Of a stretch of DNA of 64,000 nt, positions 1 to 10,900 are shown in pieces; position 1 is the stretch's first letter, and each line of letters begins with the position of its first letter. The translations under genes and the position numbers were made by a program. The notes under the pieces are model-generated. The model was not told the origin of the DNA, searched no databases, and worked only from the letters and a program-made list of their open reading frames with translations. This stretch comes from Halichondria panicea (taxonomy: Eukaryota > Porifera > Demospongiae > Suberitida > Halichondriidae): the NCBI RefSeq assembly GCF_963675165.1, contig NC_087381.1:6573378-6637377 (forward strand), read 5' to 3'.

Positions 1-35
1 CTCCTCTGGGCAGAATCCAGAATCCCAGGGAAACT

Positions 36-459
36 CAAAGAGTGGGTAGTGATCAACCATGATGTTATTAAAAACGGATCAACCGGATCAAACGGATGAT
101 TGTTATTAAAAACGATCGATGCCAAAAATCCAAGTCTAAAATGAATGCCTGCATCGGCAGAGCCTTAATTGCAGCTTTCTTCCAATAGCTAGCGTTCTAG
201 TGCAGAGCTAACTACGAAGTAGAGTAGCAACACTCGGTGAACAAATTATTCTACGCACTCTTTTGAAAAGACTGCAGGCATAACTTGGAACGAAGCAAAT
301 CTACGAATTAAAATCCTAGAAAACATGCATGACTATAGAAACTCTTACTTGCACTTCATTGATCCTTGCATGAGCAGCTGTATAAGCAGTCTATACACAC
401 AGGCACACAGACACACAAACACACTTCTTTTGCGGATGCGCACCGAGGCATAATTATGC
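36..459 (-). repeat. Dispersed repeat R1, copy a
   Basis: Reverse-complement copy of a roughly 560-bp dispersed family, with further copies near 1423 (+), 37262 (+), 56834 (+) and 59778 (+). The 5' end (at the high coordinate here) carries a TATGCCTCGGTGCGCATGCG-type terminus. No coding capacity is seen. The copy near 37262 behaves as an insertion because its paralogous locus lacks it. Confidence 0.75.
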
Positions 460-787
460 GAAGGATATTAGTAGAATTGATTCACCTAATTTTGTTTATC
501 TGTGAGCTAGCTAGCTAGCTAGCTTGTACAGTGCATGGTAGCTATAATTATAGCTGGTGATATCCATCTGGAAGGACTCTCTGCATGGGTATGCTATCTT
601 GAGAATGTGAGGTCCTTTTGTTTCCTGAATTAAATTGAGAATTTAATGAAGTGTAGTACGTAACATAATAGATCCGGTTAGGGTTGCCTGCATGCTTGCT
701 TTCTATATAGCTAGCTTAAGAGTAAGCTGTCATCACAGAGACATCCGGTTTGGGTGGGGCTCGAAAATAACTGCATTATAGGCGCAT
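460..787. other. Non-coding spacer
   Basis: AT-rich sequence with a short GCTA/TAGC run near 505-525. I see no gene, RNA or element boundary in it. Confidence 0.5.
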
Positions 788-1328
788 CAGTGGCGGGATC
801 CAGGAAATAGAAAATGGGGGTTCAAAGACTATATATATATGAACTGCATGCAGCGCACATTTTTGGGAGTTACGCCCACTTCTGATGTATGACGTCATTA
901 GGCATTTGCATCATTCCTGTCACAATTTGTCTAGCTAGAGGCTTAGCTAACATGTTCATCTGAAATAACTGGGCAATAGAAGTCTTTGGAAGCCATCAGC
1001 TATTAAGGCACCACATAAAAATATTTACGCTAGTATAGGTGCATGGCTGTATTCAGAGGTGGAAAATTATTTTTGAGGCTAGATGGCGGTCTTTAGAGGG
1101 CCGCCTTCTATTTGGAGATAAAAAAACAGCTTTTCCAACCTCTAATACGGATATACCTTTACCAACGTAAATATTTTTATGTGGCGCCTTAAATAGAGCT
1201 TATAATTGTAGTTTGACCTCTAAAATTGCTCACTCAGCAACAACAAAAAAGCCTAGTCAGCAATAAAAAAAATAGCAAAAGGGGGTTCAATGCATGGAAC
1301 CCCTGGAATCCTTCTGGATCCGCCACTG
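788..1328. mobile_element. Non-autonomous hAT-like element, CAGTGGCGGATCC family (copy 1)
   Basis: Inverted termini CAGTGGCGG(G)ATCCAG and CTGGATCCGCCACTG bound a 541-bp non-coding element. The 5-bp direct repeat cgcat flanks it (783-787 and 1329-1333). Three more copies in the window also have 5-bp duplications. The CAGNG terminus fits hAT, and 5-bp duplications are known for the hAT5 clade; that assignment is inference. Confidence 0.8.
1007..1188. mobile_element. TTAA-flanked MITE nested in the hAT-like element
   Basis: A 182-bp element with about 23-bp inverted termini (GGCRCCACATAAAAATATTT...). TTAA flanks it on both sides (1003-1006 and 1189-1192). TTAA target sites are typical of piggyBac-type elements. 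It lies inside the 788-1328 element, so it inserted later. Confidence 0.8.
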
Positions 1329-1422
1329 CGCATTCTTGAATAAGCATGCATGCATAATATTATTATAGAGCTCTGCTATTGACCCCATGAGCGCATGCGG
1401 CGCTAATAAATCCATTTCTACA

Positions 1423-1700
1423 GTTATGCCTCGAGGCGTAGCCGCACGAGAGATACGGTAAAGCTGACCGTGTGTGTGTCTATCTGTGTGTCTGTGTGTC
1501 TGTTCCAGCTGTAACTGCTCAACGGTTGCAATGCGACGAAAACTAACAGCTTCTATAGGCTTCTAGCTACGTTCTCTTGGATTTCGATTCGTGGATTAGC
1601 AAACTAAAGCTTCTTTCTCGAGTTATGGCTAGTTTGACTCACATTGAAGGCTGTTGCAGTCTCTTCAGAATCTTTCATAGCATCATCTGTTTGCACACAC
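1423..1700 (+). repeat. Dispersed repeat R1, copy b (5' portion)
   Basis: Begins with ATGCCTCGaGGCG and a GTGTGT-rich stretch, then runs through the conserved TTCTATAGGCTTCTAG and CTCGAGTTATGGCTAGT segments of R1. Similarity is lost after about 1700, so this is a truncated copy. Confidence 0.6.
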
Positions 1701-2105
1701 TTTCTATTCAACTTATGAGTTAGCCTTGCAGACACATGCACCCCTTATTCTTGGAAGTAATGCGCATGCGTGCTCATGCAATACCACGTGTAAGAGAATC
1801 CATTTTGAACCCCAGATCCTGACAGAATCAATTTTCTTCTTTGTTGAGGTCCTGGTAAGCCACAAACCAGACAACTCTTTTTAGACTGTTTGTTATAGAT
1901 ACTACTTTCTGTGATTGAATTCTGTCTTTAATAATTATAATAATTATACTTACCTCACTGATTATGCCTTTGACAAAGGTTTGCTCCCACTGTTTGGCTA
2001 CAGGCCATTTAAGACGACCAGTGTGCACTATTAACTGTGGACACCCCTTTCTTGTGAAACAATCAATTTGAAAGCACATTGCAAATTATTTACCTCTTCT
2101 ATAAC

Positions 2106-3792
2106 CCTCTATATATACTTTTGAGCGAAAGCAAAAACATGGCGAGAGGCATTAGCAAGCGCACGCTTGCAACACTCGTTGCTCCAACCATTCATTGAAA
2201 TCACTCGTAACTAATTCCTACAGGTAGCCCAGACCTCAGAGGTATCTTGACACCATCATCATCACCTAGCAACAGACCACCCTCAAATAATTAGCAATTG
2301 TTTACAAACATTCACAATTATGTACACAAACAATAATATTGTATGAAGGCACAAAGTGACTAAAGACACTAAATAAGTGTTCTTAATGTTTTCACGGTTA
2401 CATAGTTCAAGCAGGATCAGCAGAAACTTGTCTATGAGGTCGTATCGGCTGACGCTCTTTTCCCGGGAAATGTTTTCTTCACTGACCTACACACAGGTTT
2501 ACAAGTTCAATGGTGGCTCATGATGTCCACTGCTGAAGTAACTAGCCTAAACAAACTTATATTGAAGCTAGGAAGACTATAGATGCTACTCTATAGTTAC
2601 TTACCAGGTCCAGGAACTTAGTCCGTCTCAAGAGCTTCATGAGCTTCTTCCTCTGGCTCTTCTTCAGGCTCTTTATTTTCTAGCTTGAACTCTGAGGAGT
2701 AGTTTCCTATCTGGCTATGATCCCAGTCACTCCCCGACTGAACAAGGCCATAGCCATCTATATCCTCACTGTCTAGCTGCACTAGAACCTCGCTAAGGTT
2801 ATCCTACGAAGATCTTGTAGCAATTATCACTAATTGGTCACTTTTCTTTCGTATGAAGCGTACCTCGAGGCAGCACAATGAAAATACCACGTGAAAAAGC
2901 AGCTCAATGTAGCCTCTACACAGGCTCTCTCTTCTGACATCGTTCAATACTGTATATTAATCGTTCAATGAGATAAAATACGGTATTAATTGGAGGAATA
3001 AAGAAAGAAGTATAGAGCTGACGTAGAGTTAGGAAAAAGGAGAGCCTGTATCGGGAAGTCGCGTGAGGGTAGAAGGGTGGTAGAAGGGTGAAAATTAGCA
3101 TGTGCATGCAGTGCTAGAGATGTTGGACTGCCCATGCACGTAGAGATCTATGACTATTGATAGTATAGCAGGTGCTCTAGGATAAAACTTTGCCTGCAGC
3201 AAGCTGGACGTACATGGACTGACATGGACTTGGAACTGGAAGCACTAGCTAGCTATACCTTGGGCTTAGCTAGATCTACTAGTCCAGCAACTAGACTACT
3301 AGTCTAGATTGTATGTTTAGACAATCACCACCTATGTTTCTTGTGTCTTTTTAAATGCTAGATCTATAGCTTAGTCATCATATCATCTAGCAGGTAGCCA
3401 CCAGAGCTGGCCACGCTGGTTCCCTGATCTGACTTGCAGTACAGCTTGGTGATTGTTTCAGTACAGTACAGTCTGAATGCGTGGGAGAATACCTTACGTC
3501 ACGATTGTGGGCTACATATCGCCCACGTTCATAAAAATCCTTGTGGATCACGCGATTTCCCAAACCAGGCCTTACTTTTTCTTAACTGTACGCCCATTTC
3601 TTTCTTTGCTGCCTATTTTTTGCTATCTACCTTCTTCCATGGATGAACAATGACAACAGCAAGAAAAGTAAGGCCTGGGAACGAGGCTAAGCTCAATGCG
3701 CATGTGCTGATACCTACAGCGTGTGCATAGCTCCAACACAGCGCCCACAATCATTTTTTGAAAATTAGCAGTAGCCTAAAGCGGGGAAAGGA
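2106..3792 (-). mobile_element. piggyBac-like element, decayed, inverted partner of 12476-13767
   Basis: Long stretches are the reverse complement of the 12.5-13.8 kb element, for example 2280-2560 against 13330-13620 and 2700-2900 against 12590-12790. The end near 3780-3792 keeps the terminus GCGGGGAAAGG followed by ATTAA; the other end near 2102 is degenerate. It contains an acidic ORF (2618-2803) that the partner has largely lost. Confidence 0.6.
2618..2803 (-). CDS. Acidic exon-like ORF inside the piggyBac-like element
   Basis: On the minus strand a good acceptor (TTCGTAG) is followed by 61 open codons and a TAA. The peptide starts DNLSEVLVQLDSEDIDGYGL and ends with runs of E (KEPEEEPEEEAHEALETD). 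The homologous stretch near 12705-12850 keeps recognisable pieces but has stops. Acidic N-terminal regions are usual in piggyBac-type transposases, so this may be a transposase remnant. No catalytic region is visible, and a short host exon carried by the element is also possible. Confidence 0.3.
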   Translation of the reverse strand, partial: DNLSEVLVQLDSEDIDGYGLVQSGSDWDHSQIGNYSSEFKLENKEPEEEPEEEAHEALETD

Positions 3793-4356
3793 TTAAATTA
3801 CTAGCATTGATAACATTAATATTTTGGGAAACTACTCCGTCCACTACTAGTTTCTTTTTCTCTTTTGTATCCGCCTTTATTCCTGTCTGTATACTGTACA
3901 ATGTATATGCTAACTGCAGGGGAAGGTGAGAGTGCTCTACGGTTGAGTTTTTTTGCAGGCGCTTTAATTAACTCCTGGACAAACTAATAAGCAAATAATT
4001 ATATTTTGGGCTCAGGCTAACAAGAGCTTGTCTATATAATTATAGAAACTTGAGGTACTATAAAAATGGTTTCACCTTTTGGATTGAGGCCCACAGTTTT
4101 CACAAGACGCTTGACACAGTCCAGCCAGCCATAGAATGCACTCACTGACAACTTTCAATATATACCTTTTATTGTTACTATTATAAACGGGTACTAATTT
4201 TAGCGAATTATAGCGAATTAGTAGCACTAATAATAAAACGCAATTATGAATCTCATTTTTAAACAAATGTTTTTCTTTTTTTCTGATGTACTTTTGAGAG
4301 TATGCTATAAGCAAGCTAGTCCTTTTTTCATCTGTATCTGACTCCAAACTTTCTAT
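3793..4356. other. Non-coding spacer
   Basis: AT-rich sequence. A minus-strand reading frame at 4072-4347 has no recognisable domain and low-complexity composition, so I do not call a gene. Confidence 0.4.
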
Positions 4357-4937
4357 AATAGTTAGACACTGTTTTGGAGGTGTCTATGGGATTTAGAAGC
4401 CCAAAGGCACTGATTTAGTATCCCGAGCGTAGCGAGTGTACTAAAGTGGCTGAGGGCTTCTAAATCACATGGACACCGACAAAACAGTGTTTAACTCATT
4501 TAAATACTAGTGCACATGCCCAAATAGCCTCGAGACCAGCCGTTCGTTATCTGAAAGAACGCCTAGTCAAGTTCCAATGTAGCACTCGTCCTATGGTTCA
4601 GGAATTTCTTGGACCGATAATTGCCCGCAAAGGTCCGCCCAAGGTGTATTACCCATGAATATCATTATGATGCTATAAAACGCTGACTCAGCTAGAACGA
4701 GTGCTACATTGGAACTTGACCAGGCGTTCTTTCAGATAACGAACGGCTGGTCTCGAGGCTAATGCCCAAACCTTGCCCTCAATGCTTTACTACAATACAA
4801 TTACTTGGCAACAGAATACTAGGTATACTAAGTAAGTTTGCAAGTATACTAAGTATACCTGCTTTGAGGCACTTTTTCCCATGTATTTCCTATGTACTTC
4901 CCATGTAGATCTTATCAACTAGTGTCTAATTAACCTT
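4357..4937 (+). repeat. Dispersed repeat R2, copy 1
   Basis: Shares order and wording with 39700-39920 plus 42150-42190, and with 52385-52660. Shared marks are GTTAGACACTNTTTTGGAG, GGGCTTCTAAATCACA, ACTAGGTATACTAAGTA and CTGAGGCACTTTTTCC. The copy near 39.7 kb is the one interrupted by the Tigger element. A MULE-like element is inserted in this copy. Confidence 0.7.
4525..4761. mobile_element. MULE-like MITE with 9-bp target duplication
   Basis: A 237-bp foldback with about 65-bp near-perfect inverted termini that start TAGCCTCGAGACCAGCCGTT. The 9-bp direct repeat atgcccaaa lies on both sides (4516-4524 and 4762-4770). Long terminal inverted repeats with 9-bp duplications are the hallmark of Mutator-like elements. 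No coding capacity. Confidence 0.85.
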
Positions 4938-5250
4938 GTTGCATTTTGAGTGAGCAGATCACAGGAAACACTGTGCCAATATCTGCCATATGGCACAGGT
5001 CAAGCCTTGAACTGTGCCACTATCTAGATACTGGCATAGTATGGCTGAAGTTACCTAAAGCCCACCCTCCACCCAGTAACCTGAAACGGTCCCTTTTATA
5101 GTGTAACACTGTTAAACAGATTCAGTGGTAGGCTTTTCATGCGTCTGGAGCATCCACAGCCACCACAAGTAGTTGAAACTAGTTGTCCTATAAAAGGAGT
5201 GATGTGTACACGGAAAGGAATGCACAAGGAATGCAACAAATCAGTTGTTA

Positions 5251-5367
5251 CACAGCTCACTCGTGCGCACATGGGATATATTGGCTCAGTAGTGCCTTTG
5301 CCCTCGAGGCCTGCGGCCCTCGGGCCTAAGTCACTACTGAGCCTATATCCCATGTGGCACTCGTGCA
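5251..5367. repeat. Near-perfect palindrome
   Basis: Arms at about 5251-5290 and 5333-5367 pair around a GC-rich centre (CTCGAGGCCTGCGGCCCTCG). Reading frames on both strands here are a consequence of the palindrome, not genes. Confidence 0.7.
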
Positions 5368-5623
5368 TGTGTCACAACTATAACTTAAAACTCATACTTG
5401 TCAACTAGTGTCTAATTAACCTTAGTGCTGATCACATGATCTCCAGCCAATCAGCTTATCTGAAAGCGGTCAGGTGACCATGGATTAAATAACTTAATCC
5501 ACACTTAAGTGTGCTTTAAGTTGGTTAAGTGTGCTTTAAGTAGGTTTGTTAATGCACACTTTTCAAACAATCATGATACAAGCATATTGAATAATTATTA
5601 TGTACACAATAAAGCTATTAATA

Positions 5624-6910
5624 TCACTTAGAAAGTTGAATGTTAAAGGTGCAATTGGTTAAAGAAGAGGTTTTAAACAAAGATTTGAAATCATCTGTCC
5701 TGGGTTTCTTCTTTAATGGAATGAAATCATCATCCTCATCGTCCTCATTCTTTACAGATGGAGTTTTCTCTAATTTATGGATATTCTCTTTGCCTTCTAG
5801 TTTGGGAAGCAGGGCCATTGACACCTCATATTGTTGATCTGAACCAGTTCTTTTGTATTTGTGTAGAGCCTCAAGAGAGCGATGGCCAGTTCGCTCTTTA
5901 ATCAGTTGATCACTGAAATGATGGTGGTAGAGTGTGGTTGCACACGTGACCTTTCCTGAATGGCCTGTTTTTCTACCCTTAACACCAGCTGCTTTACACA
6001 TTTCTGAAATGATCTGCGATAATTTGTTCTTTCCAACTGGTTGTTTGCCAAATCTAGGAACTCCAGAACCGTCATCAGGAAGTGGTCTGCAATAGAAAAA
6101 ATCACACTCTTTCGGCAGATACAGAAGGTATTTAACAAAGATATTCACAACACAATGATCGGGATCAGTTGTATCTTCATATTGGCGTATTATTTTATTG
6201 TCAACTTTGATATGTTTGAGTCCACCCCTATTCGACTTGTTTCCGAAATCAACATATTCGAGATAAACACGACCTTTTTCATCAACTTTCTTGAAAAACT
6301 GTGTACGCTTCAGATTGCGATGTTCGTCGTAGCTACGCAGACCAAAAATCTTGCAATTATAGTAGTAAACAGTGTTAAGCGAGGCCTTGCCATTATGTGT
6401 ACCAAATTGCCCACTAGACCATAGCATTGCTTCTTCATCCGAGGAAATAGGTTCGGCTTGTTTCGAAGATGTCCCCAAGCCAGATCCATGTAATCTTTTC
6501 ATTTCAGCATCGAGGGTGCTTCGAAAATTTCCAAATATTGCATCAGTTGAACATAGTGGATTGATATCATAGCGTTCATTTTGGTTATAAAATCTTTTGA
6601 AGCAGCAAACCATAGCATATATAGATTTCGGTGGATACTCATAGCCATTATGTTTGCGAACCTCAAGCACAAATTTCCCCATCCAGTACGCTAGATCACC
6701 TGGAGGCATATCCAGTAGGGGCGTTGTTGGTAAAACTCGAGACACAACTCCAACATCACCAGGGGTAATCACTCGAGAGCATGCCCAGTCAGTCCAAGCT
6801 TTAATCCCCCAATCAGTAGTTGCTTTCGTCTTGCCAGGGACAGCTTTTGATCATCTTTCCTTCTCTTTCTGGTCACTTACTGGATCTGCAAACCTACTCG
6901 AACTCGCCAT
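5624..6910 (-). pseudogene. Tyrosine recombinase of Crypton/DUF3504 type, broken by one stop
   Basis: The frame starts at ATG 6910 and reaches a stop at 5624 (428 codons before the stop). One in-frame TGA interrupts it at codon 20 (6853-6851). Downstream the frame is open throughout. The N-terminal part has the W-rich core (TDWGIKAWTDWACS) common in DUF3504 proteins. The C-terminal catalytic box reads HSGKVTCATTLY then GHRSLEALHKYKR. These match the H-x-x-R ... H ... Y pattern of tyrosine recombinases, except that the second catalytic Arg is Lys. This fold cuts and rejoins DNA through a tyrosine in Crypton transposons; domesticated relatives occur in ZMYM and QRICH1 proteins. A short acidic/basic tail (EDDEDDDFIPLKKK) follows. 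Restarting after the stop at a later codon is possible, so a functional protein cannot be excluded. Confidence 0.75.
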
Positions 6911-7015
6911 AATAACGTACAGCTAGCAACTGATTTAAAAATATAGCTGGATAAACAGGTACAAAACTGGTTTAACAAGCACCACGAGGCTAGAGCTCAC
7001 GTGACAGCACTAAAT

Positions 7016-7119
7016 CCTTTAGAACACACCTAGCCAAGTCACGTGTTTTAATCTGGTGCACTCAGATGGCCTCGGCACGTAGATTAAAACACTTAATCTT
7101 GGCTAGGTGTGTTCTAAAT
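7016..7119. repeat. Imperfect hairpin upstream of the recombinase gene
   Basis: TTTAGAACACACCTAGCC...AAAACA-type left arm (7016-7053) pairs with the right arm ending GGCTAGGTGTGTTCTAAA (7100-7119). It lies 5' of the recombinase ATG and could be a terminal or regulatory structure of the same element. Confidence 0.55.
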
Positions 7120-7155
7120 AATACTTAAAACTCATACTTGTCAACTAGTGTCTAA

Positions 7156-7575
7156 AAACTCATACTTGTATACATCTGTTGACTAATAATTATATTGTGG
7201 TAATGTGAATTTGCAACAAATCCGCCGTACCCTAAAAACAGACTGAAAACGGTAAAATTACTACCCGTCTATAATACTAACAGGTATATATTTTTGATTA
7301 TTGGCTCGATCCTTCATATTCACCAGAATTGCTTTGGTGCTGCTGGAGCTCATTGCCAACTCATGTAACAGTGCTTTCACCATCCATATATCTTGTTTGC
7401 GTGTTTTTTCCATAACTACTGGATTCTTGCGAATGTGTTAGATACATTGAGTATGTTGGGACATGTATGGAAGGTATAGATGTATAATTTATATATATAT
7501 ATTCAATACTAAGTTGATTTAGGCTGTATATGGTATCTGTATAATTATGGTATATATATACTAGTTTGCTATAGA
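7156..7575. other. Non-coding spacer
   Basis: AT-rich with TATATA runs (7490-7570). A minus-strand frame at 7361-7579 is low complexity and not supported as a gene. Confidence 0.4.
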
Positions 7576-7580
7576 GCACA

Positions 7581-7920
7581 CAGTGGCAGATCCAGAGCAG
7601 GGCACAAGGGGCACATGCCCCCCCCTTTCTGACCAGCTTGAATAAAACTAGCTCTCAAAGTGGGTGTGGCTTAGAGCAGAAATCAATTATTGCAGCATAT
7701 CGCATGCAGACGATCTCTAGTTGTAGACTTTTGAAGCTGAAGAGCAAGATGATTCCATCCATTTCTGCTATCTTTTGCTACTATGTATGTCATACTGTCA
7801 TCAATCAATCTATGATCAGAAAAGCTACACTGATTGAGCTTGAAAAACTGTTGACCTTTTTTTTAGTAAAATTTTTCTTCAAACTGCCCCCCCTTTTCAA
7901 AATTCCTGGATCCGCCCCTG
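7581..7920. mobile_element. Non-autonomous hAT-like element, CAGTGGCGGATCC family (copy 2)
   Basis: Termini CAGTGGCAGATCCAG and CTGGATCCGCCCCTG bound 340 bp. The 5-bp direct repeat gcaca flanks it exactly (7576-7580 and 7921-7925). It sits about 50 bp upstream of the first visible exon of the Roc-COR gene, where ankyrin exons would be expected. Confidence 0.8.
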
Positions 7921-7967
7921 GCACACAAGCATTTTAATTACCCTAATTCACATGCATGTATATTCAG

Positions 7968-10900
7968 GTGTCCTCTTGCTAGCAGTAAAGCAGGAGCGAG
8001 ATTCAATAGTGGAGTTTATACTGGCCGAATGTCATTGTGATCCGAATGTGACCGACAAAGAAGGCAAGACACCTCTCGATTTATCCAACGACCCTACCAT
8101 CATAAAGCTCCTCTTGAAACATGGAGCCAAGGCTACCAATGTCTACAAGAAACACAGCAAGCTCATCGGAAAGCTCTCCTCCGAGCGACTCCCACACCTT
8201 CCTCTGTCTGTGCTCATCATTGGCGATGGTGGCGTGGGGAAGAGCACTCTGTTGAAGTCAATTCTGAGCCCAAAAGGGTTTTGGTCTAAACTACAGAAGA
8301 CAAGACCCGTAGATGGCGTCGATGCGAGGACAGTGGGGATCATACCATACGAAATATACACCAAAGAATTTGGGAGAATCATCTACTTTGATTTTGCTGG
8401 CCAGAAAGAGTTTTACACGAGCCACTGTGCCATTTTGGAGAATGCTGTTCAAACCTCACCACCCATCATTATCCTCTGTGCTAAGCTTGTAGAAAGTGAG
8501 CAAGCGATTATTGATTCCATGTATCGTTGGTTGACCCTCGTTCAAAACCAGTGCACTAATCTGAAAGGCAAAGCACACGTGATAGTAGTTGGTAGCCATG
8601 CTGACAAGGTGAAGGAAATGAGTCAAAATCCACAAGCCAAAGAGAGTATCTTTGCCCCCATTATCAAGCAATTCCCAAAGTTTGAGTTCAAAGATTTCAT
8701 TCCAATGGATTGCCGCTTTGCTGGTTCGAATGATATGACAAAAGCAAGAAAACTGATCCAGAAAAGCTCCGCTATTCTCCGCTCTCCAGAAGCCATCAGC
8801 CTGAATGCTCACACCTTTTACATCTACCTTGCCGAAAGCTTCAAAGACGACCTTGCTTTGTCGTTGGGAAATGTATATGAAAGAATTAAAAGCGATCTTA
8901 ACGAGGATCTGTCAATCCGCACTCAAGATATTCTTTCTTTCATACCCAGCACTGTCCCTCACCTTGTAGAGATCTGTGACCAGCTGCATAAAAGAGGTCT
9001 CCTCTTGTTTCTCCGCAATGACAGCTCTCCAGAGAAGTCTTTCTTAGTGATTGACCAAGCAACACTTCTATCCAGAGTCACTGGAACCGTGTTTGCTCCT
9101 GAAGGTTTTCGCCAACACTGCAAGCTAGCGTCAAGCACTGGAGTGGTGCCTTTGTCGAAATTCAAAAAAGAATTTGATGGCTTTGACATAGAGATGTTGA
9201 TTGCCTACATGTCTCATTTAGAGCTGTGTTTCGAAATCTTAGATGAGCGAGTTTTAAACTTCATTGCTTCTTCCACTGACGGAGATTCTTCTGTTCCTGC
9301 GTCTGACAGATACCTCTTCTTTCCTGGGCTCATTCGAATTGAAACACCAGAGCAAGTTTGGAAAGACGTTCAAAGTATTAGGTACCATTTTGGTTGGATA
9401 CTTGAAACATCTCAAAAAACCGAGTTTTTTGATTCTCGCTGCCTTCAGGTCCTCATTCTGAGGATAGTGTTCACATTCCGCCTTGCCCCTGCCAGTAACA
9501 TAATGCATGATGTCCCTTCCCTACAAAAATTCTGCTCAGTGTGGAAGAATGGGATCTGCTGGTGCGATGATGATGGAATCACCGCACACCTCGAGCTTGC
9601 TGATAATGGCCGATCTCTTGCTCTCAAAATGCGCTCAGACACAGTTCGACCTGAAGGTCTGATTCATCGCTCCAGAATTATGAGCACAATCCGTGAGACT
9701 GTTGAAAGTTTTGGCCGCAATGTGAATGTGATTGAATCAGTGATTGATCCAGATGAAGTTGTCAAACATCCTCTGAAAAATCCCTCTGACCTCCCACTGA
9801 TCAACATCAAAGATATTGCTGCAGCTGTCTCCTTTAACAGAAGAATGATCAAATCAATACAACAAGTTGGCCTCACCTTCAAGCATCTCTTACAGTTTGA
9901 GCCGTCCGCTGGCCTGGATCAAACCACCATACAGTGTATCCACAGTGACAAAAATGCCAAGAAAGATGAGAAAATATCCAGAGCTTTCATTTCATATTTT
10001 GCCAGTCAAATTTCCAACCCTGACAGTGAAGATCATGATCAAGTAGTTCAAAACAGTCGCATGTACAGAAGAATCCTGAGCCCTTCCATTCTCAATATTC
10101 CGCTAGTCAGTCCCAGACAATCTCGAGCTTCTAATGTCAACATTAAGTCGGTCAGTCCCAGACAGGAGGTGGTCCAGGCTCTTGAGATGTGGAGGAGTGA
10201 GACTGAGGGAACTTACAGCTGTCTGAGGGAGACTCTCAACAAGTACAGCGTCTTCACTGGGAGAAACCCTCTGGTGATTTTAATTTATTTTCTTGTATAT
10301 ATTATTATATTCGTTTATGTGCATATTTATAAACTTCGTCTTAATGTACACATTATTTGGTCCCATGCATGCAGAACCTAGCAAGTGTGGCTCACAGCGA
10401 GGTTGATCTCTCTATATTCCCTGAACCTCTTGCTACAGATGATACAGGTTTGTATGTTTTCAATTACAAGTTGTGACCTCATGGTTCATCACCACATGCA
10501 GGAGAAGATTTGCTACCACTAGATAAAGTAAAGAATGCAGTCATTGCGATCACTGCTGACTGGTACAGTCTGGCAATACAGCTGGATATTGACTACACAA
10601 CTAGAAAGGTATGTAGAATGTATCAGAGTGACAATCATGCAATGCATGAGCGACTTAGACATTGTTGTCATGTCCAGGTCATTGAGCGTGACCACCCATC
10701 AGCAAAAGCTGGGTTCCATGCCATGTTGCAGCACTGGGTGAGGAGACCCTCCCCTCCCCCCTCCTGGTCGGCCCTCATTAGAGCACTAAAGTGCCCCGTC
10801 ATCAAACGAGCAGACATTGCAGCAGACATGGAGAAACATCAGGTCTGTTGTACAATTGTGTGCTACAGTACATTGCATTAACTGAATGTGCAGGATGTGT

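Larger units (their letters stand above)
5383..7155. repeat. 33-bp direct repeats bracketing the recombinase gene
   Basis: An identical 33-bp sequence, ACTTAAAACTCATACTTG followed by TCAACTAGTGTCTAA, occurs at 5383-5415 and 7123-7155. Together they enclose the tyrosine-recombinase gene. A shorter third copy (TCAACTAGTGTCTAATTAA...) is at 4915-4937. They may be ends of the recombinase element or part of the surrounding repeat R2; the sequence alone does not decide. Confidence 0.7.

Noticed and set aside
5096..5408. Overlapping frames on both strands around 5.1-5.4 kb
   Set aside because: They mirror each other because the region is a palindrome; no domain or splice context.
6041..6926. Plus-strand frames of 66-127 residues across the recombinase gene
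   Set aside because: Antisense shadows of the minus-strand recombinase frame, which has a clear family signature.
7952..7967. ATG 7952 as the start of the first ROCO gene
   Set aside because: It lies in the intron before a consensus acceptor shared with locus 2 (31089). Translation there would begin in the middle of an ankyrin repeat.
9254..9882. Minus-strand frames of 65-84 residues in the Roc-COR exon
   Set aside because: Antisense shadows of the large coding exon.
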